Shown here in pieces: positions 23,118-35,943 of a stretch of 64,000 nucleotides of DNA. The stretch is from Asterias amurensis. Its lineage: Eukaryota; Echinodermata; Asteroidea; Forcipulatida; Asteriidae. The position numbers and the translations under genes are program-made. The stretch spans positions 26,161,927 through 26,225,926 of the forward strand of contig NC_092649.1 of NCBI RefSeq assembly GCF_032118995.1, in the 5' to 3' direction. The notes under the pieces are model-generated. The model was not told the origin of the DNA, ran no database searches, and saw only the letters and a list, made by a program, of their open reading frames with translations. Each line of letters opens with the position of its first letter. Position 1 is the stretch's first letter.

Positions 23118-24061
23118 CAAAAGTACATTTTTTTTAAAACTGTTGTGAGCAAGTAAAGACAAGTCTTGTATGAAACAATGGGGCAGAGCTTTGCTGAAGG
23201 ACAAATCAAGAATAACTGAAAATGAAAGATTATTGTGTCATTGTAAAATAACAGAATAATTTCCATCCTGTAGTTTTCAATGAAGCGACACCATGGAACA
23301 AAACTGTAACAAGTTTATCAGATGATCACATTTTTAGTGAAACAATGAAACAATTTTTTGTGAAGAAAGCTTAATTGGATTGCAAAACTTAAAAAATAAG
23401 GCACATCGAGTTAACATTGTTAAGTTACCGGGCTCAAATCGGCCTGTTAAGTTAACATCGCCGTGGCGGTAACTTACCACCCCGATAAGTTACCGGCTGT
23501 ATGCACTTGGACTTAATATTGGTAAATTAACAATTTGCGGCGCTAAGTTAACCATTCTAAGTCCGATGCGAACATGGCTTTAGATGAAAAATATTTCTCC
23601 TGAGGACATAATCTTTTATCTCAATAATGAAATGCCAGTAAGCACCAGTAACCCAGAGAAATGTCTTCACTTGAATTCTTCAAAGTACCCTCGTTCTTTG
23701 TGAAAATATTGAAAGAATATATACAGCCTCCTTAAAGATCAGAGCAGATTCATACAAGGCCATGAAATCAAAAGGCTAAATGGTTCCATTGGTTAGTAAC
23801 TGGAACCATTTTTTTAAAACCCGCTTAATAACACTAGTGTCACATACAAATTGACATTGACAATGAGAGTGTATGGAAACATTGACAGTGATATTCCACA
23901 CATAACTCATCAAGTATGACATCTATTTTTGTAGAATTAAACATGAAAAAGGTAACTAGCATTTGACCCCCCCCCTTGCCCCACCAGTCTCATTTCTCTC
24001 TCTTTCTTACTTCCTTTGATTCTCTCACTAATTGTTTAGCACCTTCACTGATGCGTTGTTG

Positions 24062-27000
24062 TTAGATACCATACATCTCTTTAGTGTTCGCTCGGACAAT
24101 GTAGAGAACTTCATCCAATGGGAGACCTCGCAACTGGGCAATGCGAGCTGCCACAAAGATTGCCATGCTAGGGTTAGCCCAGCGCAAGTACTGTGGACAC
24201 TGCAAGAGAAATGGCAAAATGTATATTAAGCAGAGGACAAAAATTGTTTGTGATACAGATGGATTTATTAAGACCAAGAATTTAGTCGGAACATATCATC
24301 TAAGACTAAAATACATTCTCCCGATGGTGAAAAATAAAACACTTTAAAAATTGTCATTTTAATAGTTGTATTTTTACACAGGTTATACATTTTAAATTAA
24401 CTCTTGCCTTCATGGTCATTGTGGTTAGAAGGGGCAAAGGGGTTGATTTGCATGAAATGTTACCAATTTTATATACATGGGCTAAAGGTATTTTTAGTTT
24501 GCTCTGTTTTTTTATAATGTTATACCTGAAATGTCCCCACTGTTATGCCTGAATTTGGGAGGGTAGTTCAGTTACCAAGTAAGCTGGTGAATAGACCGAT
24601 CCATTAAGCTCCGCCCCATTGCGTATTGACCAATCACAACGCAACGAAGGTCCGACAAATAAGGTCTGACATGCGTGCGCGTATGCTTGGCGCGCGTGGC
24701 AGATTGTGCAGAAAGGCATTGGAGAGGCTAATGTGTTCTTGCTCACATGTGCGTGGTAGGCGGAGCCTAATGGATCGGTCTATTATAATGGTTTCCCCCA
24801 GTAGTCATAAAGACTAGAACTAAGGTTTTTACAAAGGATACAAACTCAAATTTTATCAATCAATATTCTCAATGCACTAAGGCTTTTAAAGACTACATAG
24901 ATTCAATAAAGGTTAGTTCAATGCTGCATTAATTATGAACAGCTCGTGAAGTGGTCATCAACTGCTCCACTTCACATCTCTGACAAGTTGATGTTAAAAA
25001 AAGGGAAGGCTGAAGCACTAAAGCATCAGAGTAAACACTCAAATACTCAAGTGAAAACACTCAAATACTCAAGTGGACTAAGGTTCAGTGATTTACTCAT
25101 TGTTGAAAGATCAAGCCTGTGTGCTTCGTTTTTGAAAGGGCACCAAGGCATTTTTCATAAAGTTAAGGGCCCCCTCTGAGGAAATTGTACATTTCTACTG
25201 GACTCGAGCATTTCAAGGGCACCAAAGCAATGACCAGGGGCAACCGAGGCAATCGCCTTTGATGCCTCAGTGAAGTATCAGGCCTGGGAGATATTTTTGG
25301 GAAACTTTTAACTTGACAGCATTCTAGTATAAAGGAGTGTGAGATAACAACTTCATAAAAGTCTCAACCTCTCCAAGTATCAATGGACTTTGGTGTTGAC
25401 TTGATTTGAAGTTATTCAGATAAATAAAAGAGCAGAAAAACAAACACAATATAAGACAAATAAACAAAGTTACAAGGAAAACCACACAATATCCAAAAAT
25501 AGCCAAACACAGCCAACAATTAGTCTTCTTCCCATAAGGCCATTAAAGAAAACAGCAAAACACAAGTTACAAAGTACAGAATTACCCAAACAAATTACAA
25601 AGTACAACATTATGAAAACAAGATACAAAGTACAAGATTACAAAAATTAAGTTACAGAGTAAAAAATAGTTAATGGACTGATGATGCATTTATACAAAAA
25701 GTCGTTTTTGTCGGTAAGCAGATGCACCAGCTAATTATTTTACCTTATAAAATACGAAAACATTTCCCAGCAATCTAATACCTCCTTGACATACCTGCTT
25801 TGGGAGGAAGTACGGAGCATCCGTCTCCAATATGATCTTTTCAAGAGGGATTTCCGAAGCAGTTCGATGGACGGGGTAAGCGGTTGGGAACGTCACCAGT
25901 GCCGTTAAACCGATAAAGGCTTTGGGAAAAGCTTGGAAGAATCTCCTGGGTAAAAAACATTAAATTCTATTTGTCAGAAGATGTAGAAGTCTAGGTGCAA
26001 AAGTTTGAGGTAAAATTTTATATATTTTATTCGATAGCATTATTTGGAATTCATCTTGACCTAGAAGCTGAGATGTTATTTATAATTTGTGATTCATCTT
26101 GAATTCATTTTTAATTTGATATTCATCTTGAATTTAAAAAATAGATGAAAAGAAAAAAAAAACACTTTGCAGAACTACCAGTTGGAAGTTCTTCCCTGAA
26201 ATGTTTTAGAGAACAATGGTCGATGACCTGACATTTTAACCCAAGCTAAGTCTTTCTTAAAATTTGAGAAACAATCTTGGCAAAATTTCATGAAGGTGTT
26301 AACCAGAAATACTGCTTGATAGATTTGTTTGCTTTTTTAGCCAAAAATGAATGGGTCACCAATCACCAGTCACAAAAGTGAAGCACAATGTAACTTAGGC
26401 TGGTAACTTGTTTCTGCTAAGCAATCATTTTTTTGTGAAAAAAAATATGTTGTGGAGAACCCTGATTAGGTAAATTGCTAAGGCTTTTAAGCCGTTTCTG
26501 AATTGGCGACTATGGCTACAGCTACGGCTGTTGCTAAGGACGTCCTTCACTTCAATGCCTGACAACGTGGAAATCTAGCCATAGCCATAACTGACGCAGC
26601 CTAACAGGCCTGTATGCTTCGCTTTTGAAAGGGCAAGGGCACCAAAGCATTTTTTCTTTGGCAAAGGGCACCCTATGAAAAAAGTGTAAATTTCTACCAT
26701 TGACCAGGGGTCATTGACCAGGGGGCATGGAGGCAATCGCCTTCGTTGCCTCCATGAAGTATCAGGCATGGCCTTACCTTGCCTCCTCAGGGGAACCAGT
26801 GAAGCAGTGACGGTGTATCTTGTAGTTTCTAGGTACAATCTCACTCATGATGCTTAGAGTATCCTCTTCCGCATCGCGGCTGTGTATGACGAGAGGTTTG
26901 TTCGTGTGGACGGCAATCTCCAGTTGACGGCGGAAGACTTGAAGCTGCAGCGGCCTGTCCGATGTGCAGCGATTGGAATAGTCCAGACCGATCTCTCCTA

Positions 27001-30000
27001 ATGCTATGGCCTGAAGGGGAAAGAAAAAAGGTCGGGATATTTGTTGAAGTTCACTTCCAGTTGTTAAAGGGTTTGGGTACTTTTTGTACAGCACTATTTA
27101 CTTATGCTTCGACACAAAACACAATGTCCACAGATTTACATTAAATATACATGGTTTAAAGATAATGATGGTGAAAATATTACTTGCTGTGAGGTGCTGT
27201 AGTTTTTGAGAAATGAGTAAAACAATGTCACAAAAATAATTTTGTAAATAAATTATTTCTAAAAAACTTGGCGTCTATTGAAGATGAAACTTCTACAGGT
27301 AAATTATATTACATACACCTTCATTCACAGTAAGTAGGGATTCATGTCAAAAAACAAACTTGATCTACAAAAAGGTTTCAAAAGCCTTTTACCCTTTTAT
27401 TTTTTATGTTTAATCTTTTTCTTCTCGTAGCCCCTTACCTAGAGTGGCTTTTAGCCTTAATTGGGGCGAACTTGCATTAAAAAAAAATAATGATAAAAAA
27501 AGATCTCACCTTGGGATGCTTCATACATCGGATGATGTTCTCCTCAACGACACCATCGTAGCTCTTTGCATGATGAGGATGACATCCGAATGCCGCCCAA
27601 ATGTTATCCTCCATCACCAAATCCTCCCAGATTGCCCCCCTCTTGAACGACTCTGGAGTACAGAACACTGCCAGGCAGCCGGCATAGTTCCTTGGAAAGT
27701 TGTGAACAGTAGAGAACTTCTTAAAAGTCCCACGGAAATCTGATCGCTGATAGAGGAAGTCTATGTGACAGTGAGTGTCGATGTAGGGTACCGAGGATAC
27801 TGGATAGTCAACCACAGGACTAAGTTCTACGAGGGAAGATGGGTGATGAGGTCGTTGGTACGTCTTCCATGGGCTTGACGTTGTGACCTCATTCGTCCAC
27901 GGGGTGAATCTAGTCGGAACAATCGTGCCCGGAGTTCTGTTCATCGAGGAGGACCAGCCGGCAGACCCGGTGGACCAAGGTCTATAACTCGGCGGACTGG
28001 CTTTGACTTCAGACAATGGGGATGTCAAACCTCTTGTCGCTGGGAATTGATTTGAACTCGGTATGGCCACCAGGTTAGGGGAGCGAGTAGTTCCACTAGT
28101 GTAGACACATCTTGGACCTGAAGTCGGTTGATGAGAATTAAAAGGTAAGCTACTTCTTGACCTTTGATGATCTCTTTTGAGGAATCTTGGCGGGATGTTG
28201 TCAGACAGAGATCTGATCTGATGGACACCAGTTGTAGTGAAGGCTGATTCACAGTCTCCTGTGTTGGTGCATGGGGTCTGGAATCCATCTCTTTTCCATG
28301 GGTATTCACCTGGAGCTTCCGTATTACCATACTGCGATGACTCGGCATTTCGATGTCTGCCATCCGTAGTTTGATCAAAATAAGTGGAGTTCTGCTCTGA
28401 ACTAAACTGATCAAAAGCATATGGAAGGCGTGGAGAAGTTTGGGCTTGGCCCCCACCCCAGATGAGTGGTGTCGGCCCAGTCCATGTGCTTGCCCTGGTC
28501 CTCCTTGTCTGTATGGCAGGAGGGCACACATAGTATGGGGACACCGTAGCAACATTCTTTTGCATCAAGGGAGAAACAAGTGGTTTAAGATCTTTATCCT
28601 CAGGGTAAGAAGACACCTTGAAGGGAGATACTTGATGTTTCGGTCGCACCTTGTTAGACTTTTTTCTTCTGAAAAATTCTTCATTGTTACTAGACATGAT
28701 TCCATCTATCAGTGTTTCCCATGCATCACCGGATCCTGAGGAGTTAGACAGCTCACCTGCCTCCAAGTCTTCCTGTCCTCTTCTGGTAGTTTCCTTCGGC
28801 TGAGTCAAAGAAAATGGCAAAGTATCAGCAACTTTACTGGCTGTTGGTTCTTCATGTTTGTCCAGCCACTCCAGAATGAAGTCTTTCTTTTTCCTTGGGC
28901 AAGGAAGTTCGGATGGTGGTAGGGGGTCGACTGCATTCTCAGATTTCTGTGGTGCAGCATTTGATACTTCAGATTGTGGTTTAATCTCCCTGTCACTCTG
29001 TTCACCTGAAATACATTTTTTTATTGCAAGGCTCCTTGGGGTGAATCGAGGCGCAGACTTTGCAACGTTTTCTTTTTTCTGCGACACCTTGTCCTTCACT
29101 TGTTTCAGAGTTTCTGCTTTAGCAAGGAATGCCAATTTCTCCTTTTCAGAATCGTCAACAAGAATTTGAAAAACTGAGCGAGGCTGCATCATGCTTTGGG
29201 CCCGATGAGGAGTTTGCTGTTGAAGAGACTTCTCTAGCTGCGACTGTCTGACGTTAACTCCAGGAGAATCTCCGTCGGGTTTCTTGGGAGATTTGCTAAC
29301 CTGTTTTGTCGGCGTCACCCCAGTGCCTTTCGGTTCATCCTCCTGAGGGGCAAAGTTAAACGCATCATAGATGTGGTCTAGATGAACCTTAGCAGCTGGT
29401 GGCCAGGACTTCCTCTGTTGCTGCTGCACTCGGTAAGACTTGCTCTGATCACTTGCTCTCAAACTTCCCGCAGACTTGGGCCGTGGTGGTTGTCTTCCTC
29501 TGAGGGATGGACCCAAGACCGACTGTAGCACACGTTTCGAGAAGAATCCTCCTTCCTCAGGTCGTGGTGAAAGTGACCTCAGTTGCATCTCTACCGCTCT
29601 GCTCACCTCTTGGTCACATTTGGTTCTTGAACTTTTAGTTCTGGGGACTTTTTTTTCATCTGGGGATGGACTGGTCACTACTGTCTGGTCTTTAGTACTG
29701 CTCGGTGATGCAGTCGGCTTCTGCTTTACTTTGTGACCTTTTGTGCTCTTCTCTCTTTTGGTTTTGGGAGCATCACTAGAAACTGAAGGACTTTTTTTCT
29801 TTAAGATTGCCTCTATTTGTTTAGTGTCTAACGCTGCGCCCATGTCGTCACTTCTTGGCATCTTGGAAGATTTATCCTCGGACCTCAACTTCCCCGATGT
29901 CTTTGTGCCTTTTTCTAGGCTAGAACCACATTGATCATCGCCAGCACCTCGTTGTTTCAAAGATGGCATCTCAGGATAATCAAAGGTGCTGTCCCAAGAT

Positions 30001-31007
30001 TCCACATCAAATTCACCGTCAACATATTTCTGCTTTATTTTCTGCTTGTCCGTAAGGCTTACACGCTCCTTAACCTTTTTGGTTGCACTATGTTTTCCTT
30101 TCTTCACACTTTTTTGTTCTGGTTTAAAGCTTTCCTGTTGTTGAGATGTGATTTCTTGCAGAAGCCCAGTATTTTTACAATCCACTGTGATACTGCTCTT
30201 CTTACAGTTAGCTTTTGATGTTAGTTTTTCTGTATGTCCCATGACACCACCCACCTCCACTCCTGAGCAACTCTCATCAACGCAGTAAGACGACTCAGTG
30301 TGCAGTTTCTCAGAACCATTTTTTGTCGGAGACCCTCCCAAGGCATTCTTGCTCATCTTAGTCTTCAGCTGCCGATTGCCTGGAGACAAATCCAAATCAC
30401 TGTGGTTCCTCTTCGAAGAGTTGCTCTCTGAACTACCACTGTCAAAAGATGCACATCCTTTCTCAGTCTCTTGCTTCTTTCCTGCCACCTCATCGGGGGC
30501 AACAGGAGCATCTTGGCTACTCTTGTTTTTCCTTCTCCTACTCTGTAGTTTTCCCTCTGGTCTGGTTGGCGAATCTTTACTTTGAGTTCTGTTTGGCGAA
30601 GCTTTACTCGGAGTTCCAGTTTTGGCCTTGCTATGCACTTTCTTTACACAGCTTTTCTCAGTCTCAGTCTTTTGAGTATTTGGACAGTCTGTCCGCTTAT
30701 TTCCCGAGTTTGAGGCTGGTGGCTGCAACGACTCTCCATGATGAGCCTTCGAGGCAGCATTTTTTGAGGGGGTCCAACTTGTTGAAACTACTCTCCTGAA
30801 GCTCTTCGCCTGGGCGGGCAAGGGGAGCGAGCGGTTATTTCCCTCTGGTTGTTTGATCATGATGCTCCTGGGTGACGTGGTATCATTCTTGGTCTGTGGT
30901 GATGCTGAAGAGAACTCCAAGCTCGCAAACTCATCATGGCTGTACATGTTTGTAAACTTCCGGTCGCACCATTCCGAGAAAGACATCCCTGAATCTTTAT
31001 ATGCCAT
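24062..31007 (-). CDS. TATDN2: TATDN2, TatD-family metal-dependent nuclease with a very long N-terminal extension
   Basis: Four coding exons are read right to left: 27510-31007, 26778-27010, 25795-25945 and 24062-24199. They give 1339 residues ending 'NTKEMYGI'. The ATG is the first codon after an acceptor, so the 5'UTR lies in an upstream exon. The TatD barrel begins near residue 1075. Metal-site motifs are all present: 'DTHCHID' (two His), 'LGEIGLDYS' (Glu), 'VIHSRDA' (His), 'HRHCFTG' (His) and 'LETDAPYFLP' (Asp). Exon joins reproduce the human TATDN2 order, for example 'MKHPK' followed by 'AIALGEIGLDYS'. The ~1070 residues ahead are Ser/Lys/Pro-rich, low in hydrophobics and probably disordered; nearly all lie in the 3.5-kb first coding exon. 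Human TATDN2 also has a disordered N-terminus but is about 760 residues in all. The family hydrolyses phosphodiester bonds in DNA or RNA. I see no inactivating change. Confidence 0.93.
24591..24783. mobile_element. 193-bp TIR MITE, 'ATAGACCGATCCATTA' ends
   Basis: The left end ATAGACCGATCCATTAAGCT is matched by an inverted right end AGCCTAATGGATCGGTCTAT, and both run on into GGCGGAG/CTCCGCC. The interior is GC-rich. It lies upstream of the last TATDN2 acceptor, in the intron. Confidence 0.8.
25109..25290. mobile_element. TIR element, 'GCCTG..TGCTTCG' family, copy 1
   Basis: Left end 'AAGCCTGTGTGCTTCG', right end 'GAAGTATCAGGCCTGG'. The interior has 'AAGGGCACCAAGGCA', 'CAATGACCAGGGGC' and 'GGCAATCGCC'. 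Other copies or fragments: 26605-26773, 53925-53975 and 61070-61200. Confidence 0.65.
26283..26480. mobile_element. Diverged 'CCCAATTTCATA' family copy
   Basis: 'AAATTTCATGAAGGTGTTAA' at the left, then interior family words 'GGCTGGTAACTTGTTTCTGC' and 'GCTAAGCAATCA'. The ends are eroded. Confidence 0.4.
26605..26773. mobile_element. TIR element, 'GCCTG..TGCTTCG' family, at a TATDN2 splice donor
   Basis: Left end 'ACAGGCCTGTATGCTTCG', right end 'GAAGTATCAGGCATGGCC', with the family interior. The right end overlaps the first bases of the TATDN2 intron whose donor is at 26777. Confidence 0.65.
27062..27400. mobile_element. Fragment of a third TTAA-type family
   Basis: Begins 'GTTAAAGGGTTTGGGTACTT' and has words typical of the group ('CTGTAGTTTTTGAGAAATGA', 'CACAGATTTACATT'). 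The right end cannot be placed. It lies in a TATDN2 intron. Confidence 0.4.
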
Positions 31008-31112
31008 CTGTGAGGAGAAAAATATAAAGTAATTAGAGCCAATAGATGTTAAATTTTGCATTGAGATAAAGAAAATTAATTTTGGTTTTTTACCTATAAC
31101 ATACACCAATGC

Positions 31113-31270
31113 TTTAGTTAGTATGACACTGCTCTAGAATTGCAAAGGTTGTGGGTTCGAATCCCCCCCGAGTAATATGCCTGTGATTTTGTTCACAGAA
31201 CTCGGGTAAGTACTGAGTATTTTATACAGTGCTAACACACATCGGTGTATACGGATAAAAAACAAAATGA
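31113..31270 (+). mobile_element. tRNA-derived SINE-A
   Basis: The head has box-A-like 'TAGTTAGTATGACACTG' and box-B 'GGGTTCGAATCCC', followed by the family body 'GAACTCGGGTAAGTACTGAG' and 'GCTAACACACATCGGTGTAT'. Other copies: 6821-6960, 46136-46460, 62085-62470 and 62818-63020. It lies just upstream of the first coding exon of TATDN2. Confidence 0.75.
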
Positions 31271-32218
31271 TTATAACTAGTGTCAATTCTGATTGTTCAT
31301 ACTGCATCGTCGGACAAACTCTATCAAATGCTTCTTCCTCATGATACTGCATGTGACTAAACATTTGCTGAACATGCTTTCTGCTTTTGTTGTTTGTTTT
31401 TCCCTTCTTTCTTTAGAGTAATATTACGGAATTGGTTTTTGCTAACCAAACAGTTGCTGGTAGTGTTAGTACTTTATGTAATCCACCATATCCCATAAAC
31501 TGACAAACCTGTCGAAGTTTGAGAATGATCGGCCATCTGGGTCACAAGAAAATACATTAGTGAATAAAATGATAAACCATTTTTGCATGGCATCGATGCA
31601 AAAAGAAAAATGAACAAAACGCTCACTGAGCGATAAACTCCAAACAACAAATATGACATTTTCTCAACAAATATGACATTTCAAGACAATAATATTTCAT
31701 GAGATGTTTTCTTCTAAAAAGTTCTATCATCATCATCAGACCGTGTAAGTTTTATCTGTGATCTTCTCGATTTTTTCCCCTGACCAATTCAGTAACATTC
31801 CTTTAACCACAGCCAAATTTAGGGTGCACACAACTAAGTAATAGCAAGAAAACAGAGCTCTGACCTCATAAACATTTTGTAAGCCCTCAAAATATTCTAC
31901 AGGGCCTTTTTGGACATATTTGGAGCCCAATAAAAGGAATGCAATGTACATATTTTGCCAAGCGGTGACCAGCAGGTTGTTGACATGAGGTATTTCATAT
32001 GACATACTGTAGGCCTTGAAACAAACGCTCAGACGTTGGAAAACTTTGGTTTGAGGGAGAATTACTTGACAGGCCTTGGGACTCCATTTAAATCAAATTG
32101 GGCAGAGGATTTTTTTTTTTCTTCTTATACTTCACATTTTAATATGAATACTAGGGAGTTTATTTGGTGGGCTGCACCCCCAGCAAAACATAGCTACCTC
32201 CAGGTTGGTCAGAAATAA

Positions 32219-32433
32219 GGGCCATGTCACACAAGGCAATTTACAGGCAACCAGTTTCAGGTAATCTCCAAGAAGCTTTAATTCATTCACATTTGAATGT
32301 CCACATACATTCCTTGGGAATGGTAAGACATTGTATGCAAAACTACTGTGCTACCAAGGTGGTCCTGTAGCATGCACTGCCATTGGTTGCCTTCAAGATG
32401 CCTGTAAAATTTAATGCCTCCTGTGACAAGGCC
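32219..32433. mobile_element. TIR MITE ending in AGGGCCATGTCACACAAGGC
   Basis: Inverted ends: 'AGGGCCATGTCACACAAGGC' against 'GCCTCCTGTGACAAGGCCT'. A second inner pair follows, 'TTTACAGGCAACCAG' against 'GGTTGCCTTCAAGATGCC'. Non-coding. Confidence 0.6.
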
Positions 32434-33001
32434 TACTGTACAAACACTGTACAAACACTTGACTCCCTTCCATTGTAGTCAGATGCTGTCCAGTTAATCA
32501 GATTACTGGCACTGTTTATGTGGCTAATTCAAACCATCCCATTCAAGAATGAAAGTGTGAAAACTTTGTTTATAAAGGTGTTTCACCCCCCCCCCCCCCC
32601 CAAATGTCAAAAGGTGTCATCATGGCAGGAAAATGCCAATTGGCATGCACTTGTCAAAATTATTCAAAGCTCGACATCCCACACCATTACATGAGGTTTC
32701 CTTCCTCCATGACCATTAATAAACCTCTAACCCCCTGCCCTGGAATACATAAACTTGGTATAAAATGTATTACTAATTCTATGGCTTTGTTTTTATTTGA
32801 ACTTTTTTTTTTTTACATTTAGGAGTGGTCAAATAATGGTCAAACTAAGTGCACAGCCACAATCATGGGTTCATATTTTTTTCACTTCCACATTATGACC
32901 AACAGTTTGAAAACCACGGTACTGTCAGTGTAACTGTCAGTGTCAGTGTCACTGATCATAGTCAAAGACAAAACATGTTATTTGTAAGTACCAACCAATT
33001 A

Positions 33002-33472
33002 GGCCAAGTAAAATAAATAACATGTTGCTCGTCCGGACTTTTTGAAAAAGTTGGTGAGGGAGGTCCTTGTTATTTGCTATTTTTCAAATTTTTTGTTATT
33101 TTTTTCAAGATAGCCACGCCCACCATGTCTAAGATGGCCGCCATATCGTATTTGAAGATGGTTTTATATGGTTTTATGAGTATGTTCTGTATGTCCTGAA
33201 ATTCTGTGTGTGTGGCATCACGCCCTGTGCATATAGAACTGTGGTATGCAAACGTGAAGGGCAAAACGTTTCAAAGTAACAAGTTTCTCATTTGCGTTTT
33301 GATAGCTTTTTTTTGAAGGCCTCGCCTACATGTAGGAACGATGATGAAATTGCTCTATAAAAATGAAGGGTACAATTTTATTTTTTTAAATAACAAATCA
33401 CAAAAAAATCGATGCGGCCACCAAAATCGAGGCGGGCGGGGACGAGCAACATGTTATTTATTTTACTTGGTC
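33002..33472. mobile_element. TIR element with 32-bp ends 'GRCCAAGTAAAATAAATAAC'
   Basis: The two ends are inverted copies over 32 bp with a single mismatch and continue to 'ATGTTGCTCGTC'. The ~400-bp interior is A/T-rich with one 'AAGATGGCCGCCATAT' word. No transposase frame. Confidence 0.8.
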
Positions 33473-34122
33473 TTGCTATTAAAAAAAAAATCACACACAC
33501 ATTCAAATCAAAGTGTCACAAAAATGATAAAAACAATTTTAAATGGTGCTTGAATTGAGTTTTTTGCAAACAATTAAATGAAAAGGTATGCAAAGGAAAG
33601 AGTTAGGCCTAACACTTCTTAACAGTATAACCATCCTACCTCCATGGTATAACACAATATTTGTTGACCATTTGGCATTTTGGGCTGCAGAAGACTAGCT
33701 GGAGAGCTTTTAAAAACAAATCACACACTTCTTAAAGTTAAACAAGTTTAATTTAAAAAAAAAACAAGAACTATTTTCTTGTTTTTCCGACAACTTTGAG
33801 TTGCAAATGTATTCCCCACTACCAAGGCAATAATGCACGCCTTTTCTATTTAAGTAAAAAGCTATAGCCTATGATATAAAGCTTCAATAATGAATGTACT
33901 TCACCATATAGATAGATAAAACAGCTCCAACAGTTTTTCATAACCTCCTCAGTCTCTCTCCATCAGTTTGCATTGAATTGAATGGACAAATTATTGTCCG
34001 CCACGTGCGTGGATTACTTTTGCAAATTCACAATTGCCCGCCACTTTTTGGACGTTGTACAAACAACTTCACTAGAAAAGAACTATTCTACCTCTAAGCA
34101 TATCAACATCACTTTCACTTAC

Positions 34123-34230
34123 CTGATTTAGTCACAAACTGCTGACGATTTTGACAGAAGAAACTGGACAGTCCAAAACTTCGTCAAAACTTTATTCAAG
34201 GACAATTCGGATTAGCCCACCAACTAATTA
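34123..34230 (-). other. Possible non-coding first exon of TATDN2
   Basis: The TATDN2 start codon sits directly on a splice acceptor (31008-31010), so a leader exon must exist upstream. The first strong donor upstream on this strand is CAG|GTAAGTG with its exon edge at 34123. The right limit is arbitrary; I see no TATA box. The call rests only on the donor match and position. Confidence 0.3.
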
Positions 34231-34894
34231 GCATGGTACCCTTGTAAATAATACATTGATATACTGTGGTATTGACACTAGGAACCAGGTCAAAAAGCTT
34301 GAGCAAGATTATTGATCGTCAGATGATGGCGCCCTTTACTATTTATAGCGCCCTGCACCATAAGTGAAAGTATGACACATGAATGAGGTCAATGTTGCCC
34401 CTATCAAATAAGCCTCACATCAACAAGAAAATACCATCCGAGTTTATCGAGAAACAAGTATTCGTTAAATTCGATATTTTGTCCATTATCAAAACATTTA
34501 ATAAACCTTCTTAAATGTAGGACCTATGCTGTGATTGAGTAAGAACATAGAGCAAGGACCAGACAATTACAAGGGGTGTGGTGGGGGGGGGGGACTTTTG
34601 GGGTGACCCCCCCCCCAAAAAAAAGGCTCTTCTCCATTAATATCGCACATAAATTTGGGGCTCATTTCATGAAAATCAATTTCTTAATCCTGGTGATTTT
34701 TTAAGTTGTTTTTTAAGCGAGTGTACTACTGATTTTACCTTGCATGCGCATCTCTAATCTGTTTTTTGAAATGATCATATTAAATTGAAGAGCCAGTGGC
34801 CTAATTGAACAAAAGCAAGCAAGAGTAGGGCCTACATAGAAATAAATGCCATTAGTGGTCCCTTGCATCCCTATACGTCCACCATGCAAAGTTT

Positions 34895-35277
34895 TAAAGG
34901 CAGTGGACACTGTTGGTATCTAAAAATAATTATTAGCATAAAACTTTACTTGGTAATGAGTAATGGGGAGAGGTTGATAGTATAAAACATTGTGAGAAAC
35001 AGCTCCCTCTGAAGTGACATAGTTTTCGAGAAAGAAGTATTTTTCCACGAATTTGATTTCGAAACCTCAAGTTTAGAACTTGAGGTCTCGAAATCAACCA
35101 TCTAAAAGCACACAACTTCGTGTGACAAGGGTGTTTTTTCTTTCATTATTATCTCGCAGCTTCGACGACCGATTGAGCTCAAATTTTCACTGGTTTGTTA
35201 TTTTATGCATATGTTGAGATACACCCAATGAGAAGACTGGTCTTTGACAATTACCAATAGTGTCCACTGTCTTTAAA
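34895..35277. mobile_element. TTAA-type foldback MITE
   Basis: TTTTAAAGGCAGTGGACACT at the left, inverse ending 'GTGTCCACTGTCTTTAAA' at the right, with the full family interior. Confidence 0.85.
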
Positions 35278-35424
35278 TCCTTCTTTAGTCGTAAAGTTAT
35301 ATTTTGAAACAGTACTCATGGGACATTCAATTCACAGAAGATAATTTCTACATTTTTATTTGTGCATGCTTTAATTTAATATTATTCCTAGGAACATATA
35401 AATAGTAAAATGTACACCCTTGTT

Positions 35425-35943
35425 AAAGGGACATGTTGTGAATATATGGTTGCGAAAGTATTTTAAAAAGTAAAATACAATACATTTTGGTGCATGCTTG
35501 GTGTCATACTTTATTCCTGATAATGTCAGCCCTTACACATAAATAACAAAATGAACATCCTTGTTAAAGGGACATATGGCCATAGGAATGGGCGCTTTGG
35601 GCTATGACAAAGTTTATTATGAAATTAAGATGTTTTAAGCATAGAATTTATAATGATTCACACAAATTACCTCAAAATTGTGTGGTTTTCGATCCTTCCA
35701 TTTCATGAACTAACACGGCTCACCGTTTTGTTGAGTAAATTTGGTTCCACAGAATGGAGGTCCAATACATTTAATTAGTTCACAAAGTAAAAAGAAACCA
35801 TAAAGGTGTAAGGTATCTTTGTGTGGATCATTAATTACTGGCATACACTTTTAAAACATATCTTTCCAACCATTTTCATTTCATAACAAATGCTTTTTGT
35901 TGCCCAAAGCGACCCACTCCAGAGACAATGTTCCCCTTTAAGT
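35425..35943. mobile_element. TTAA-type elements with 'TTAAAGGGACATRT' ends
   Basis: 'TTGTTAAAGGGACATGTTGT' at 35425 and 'TTGTTAAAGGGACATATGGC' at 35563 are two left ends. A matching right end 'ACAATGTTCCCCTTTAAG' is at 35926-35942. The interior repeats 'TTGGGCTATGACAAAG' against 'TTGCCCAAAGCGACCC' at the ends. Confidence 0.55.

Larger units (their letters stand above)
18953..24061. other. Spacer between the RASSF-like gene and TATDN2
   Basis: No coding exon was recognised. It should contain the RASSF-like promoter on the left (no TATA box seen) and the TATDN2 3'UTR on the right. Named repeats inside are listed separately. The GTTAAC-rich, repeat-like stretch at 23405-23580 could not be assigned to a family. 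Confidence 0.5.
31271..34122. other. Probable first intron of TATDN2
   Basis: No exon was recognised. Contains the two TIR elements listed at 32219 and 33002, a C-run at 32587-32600 and TGTCAG/TGTCAC short repeats at 32927-32956. Confidence 0.45.
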
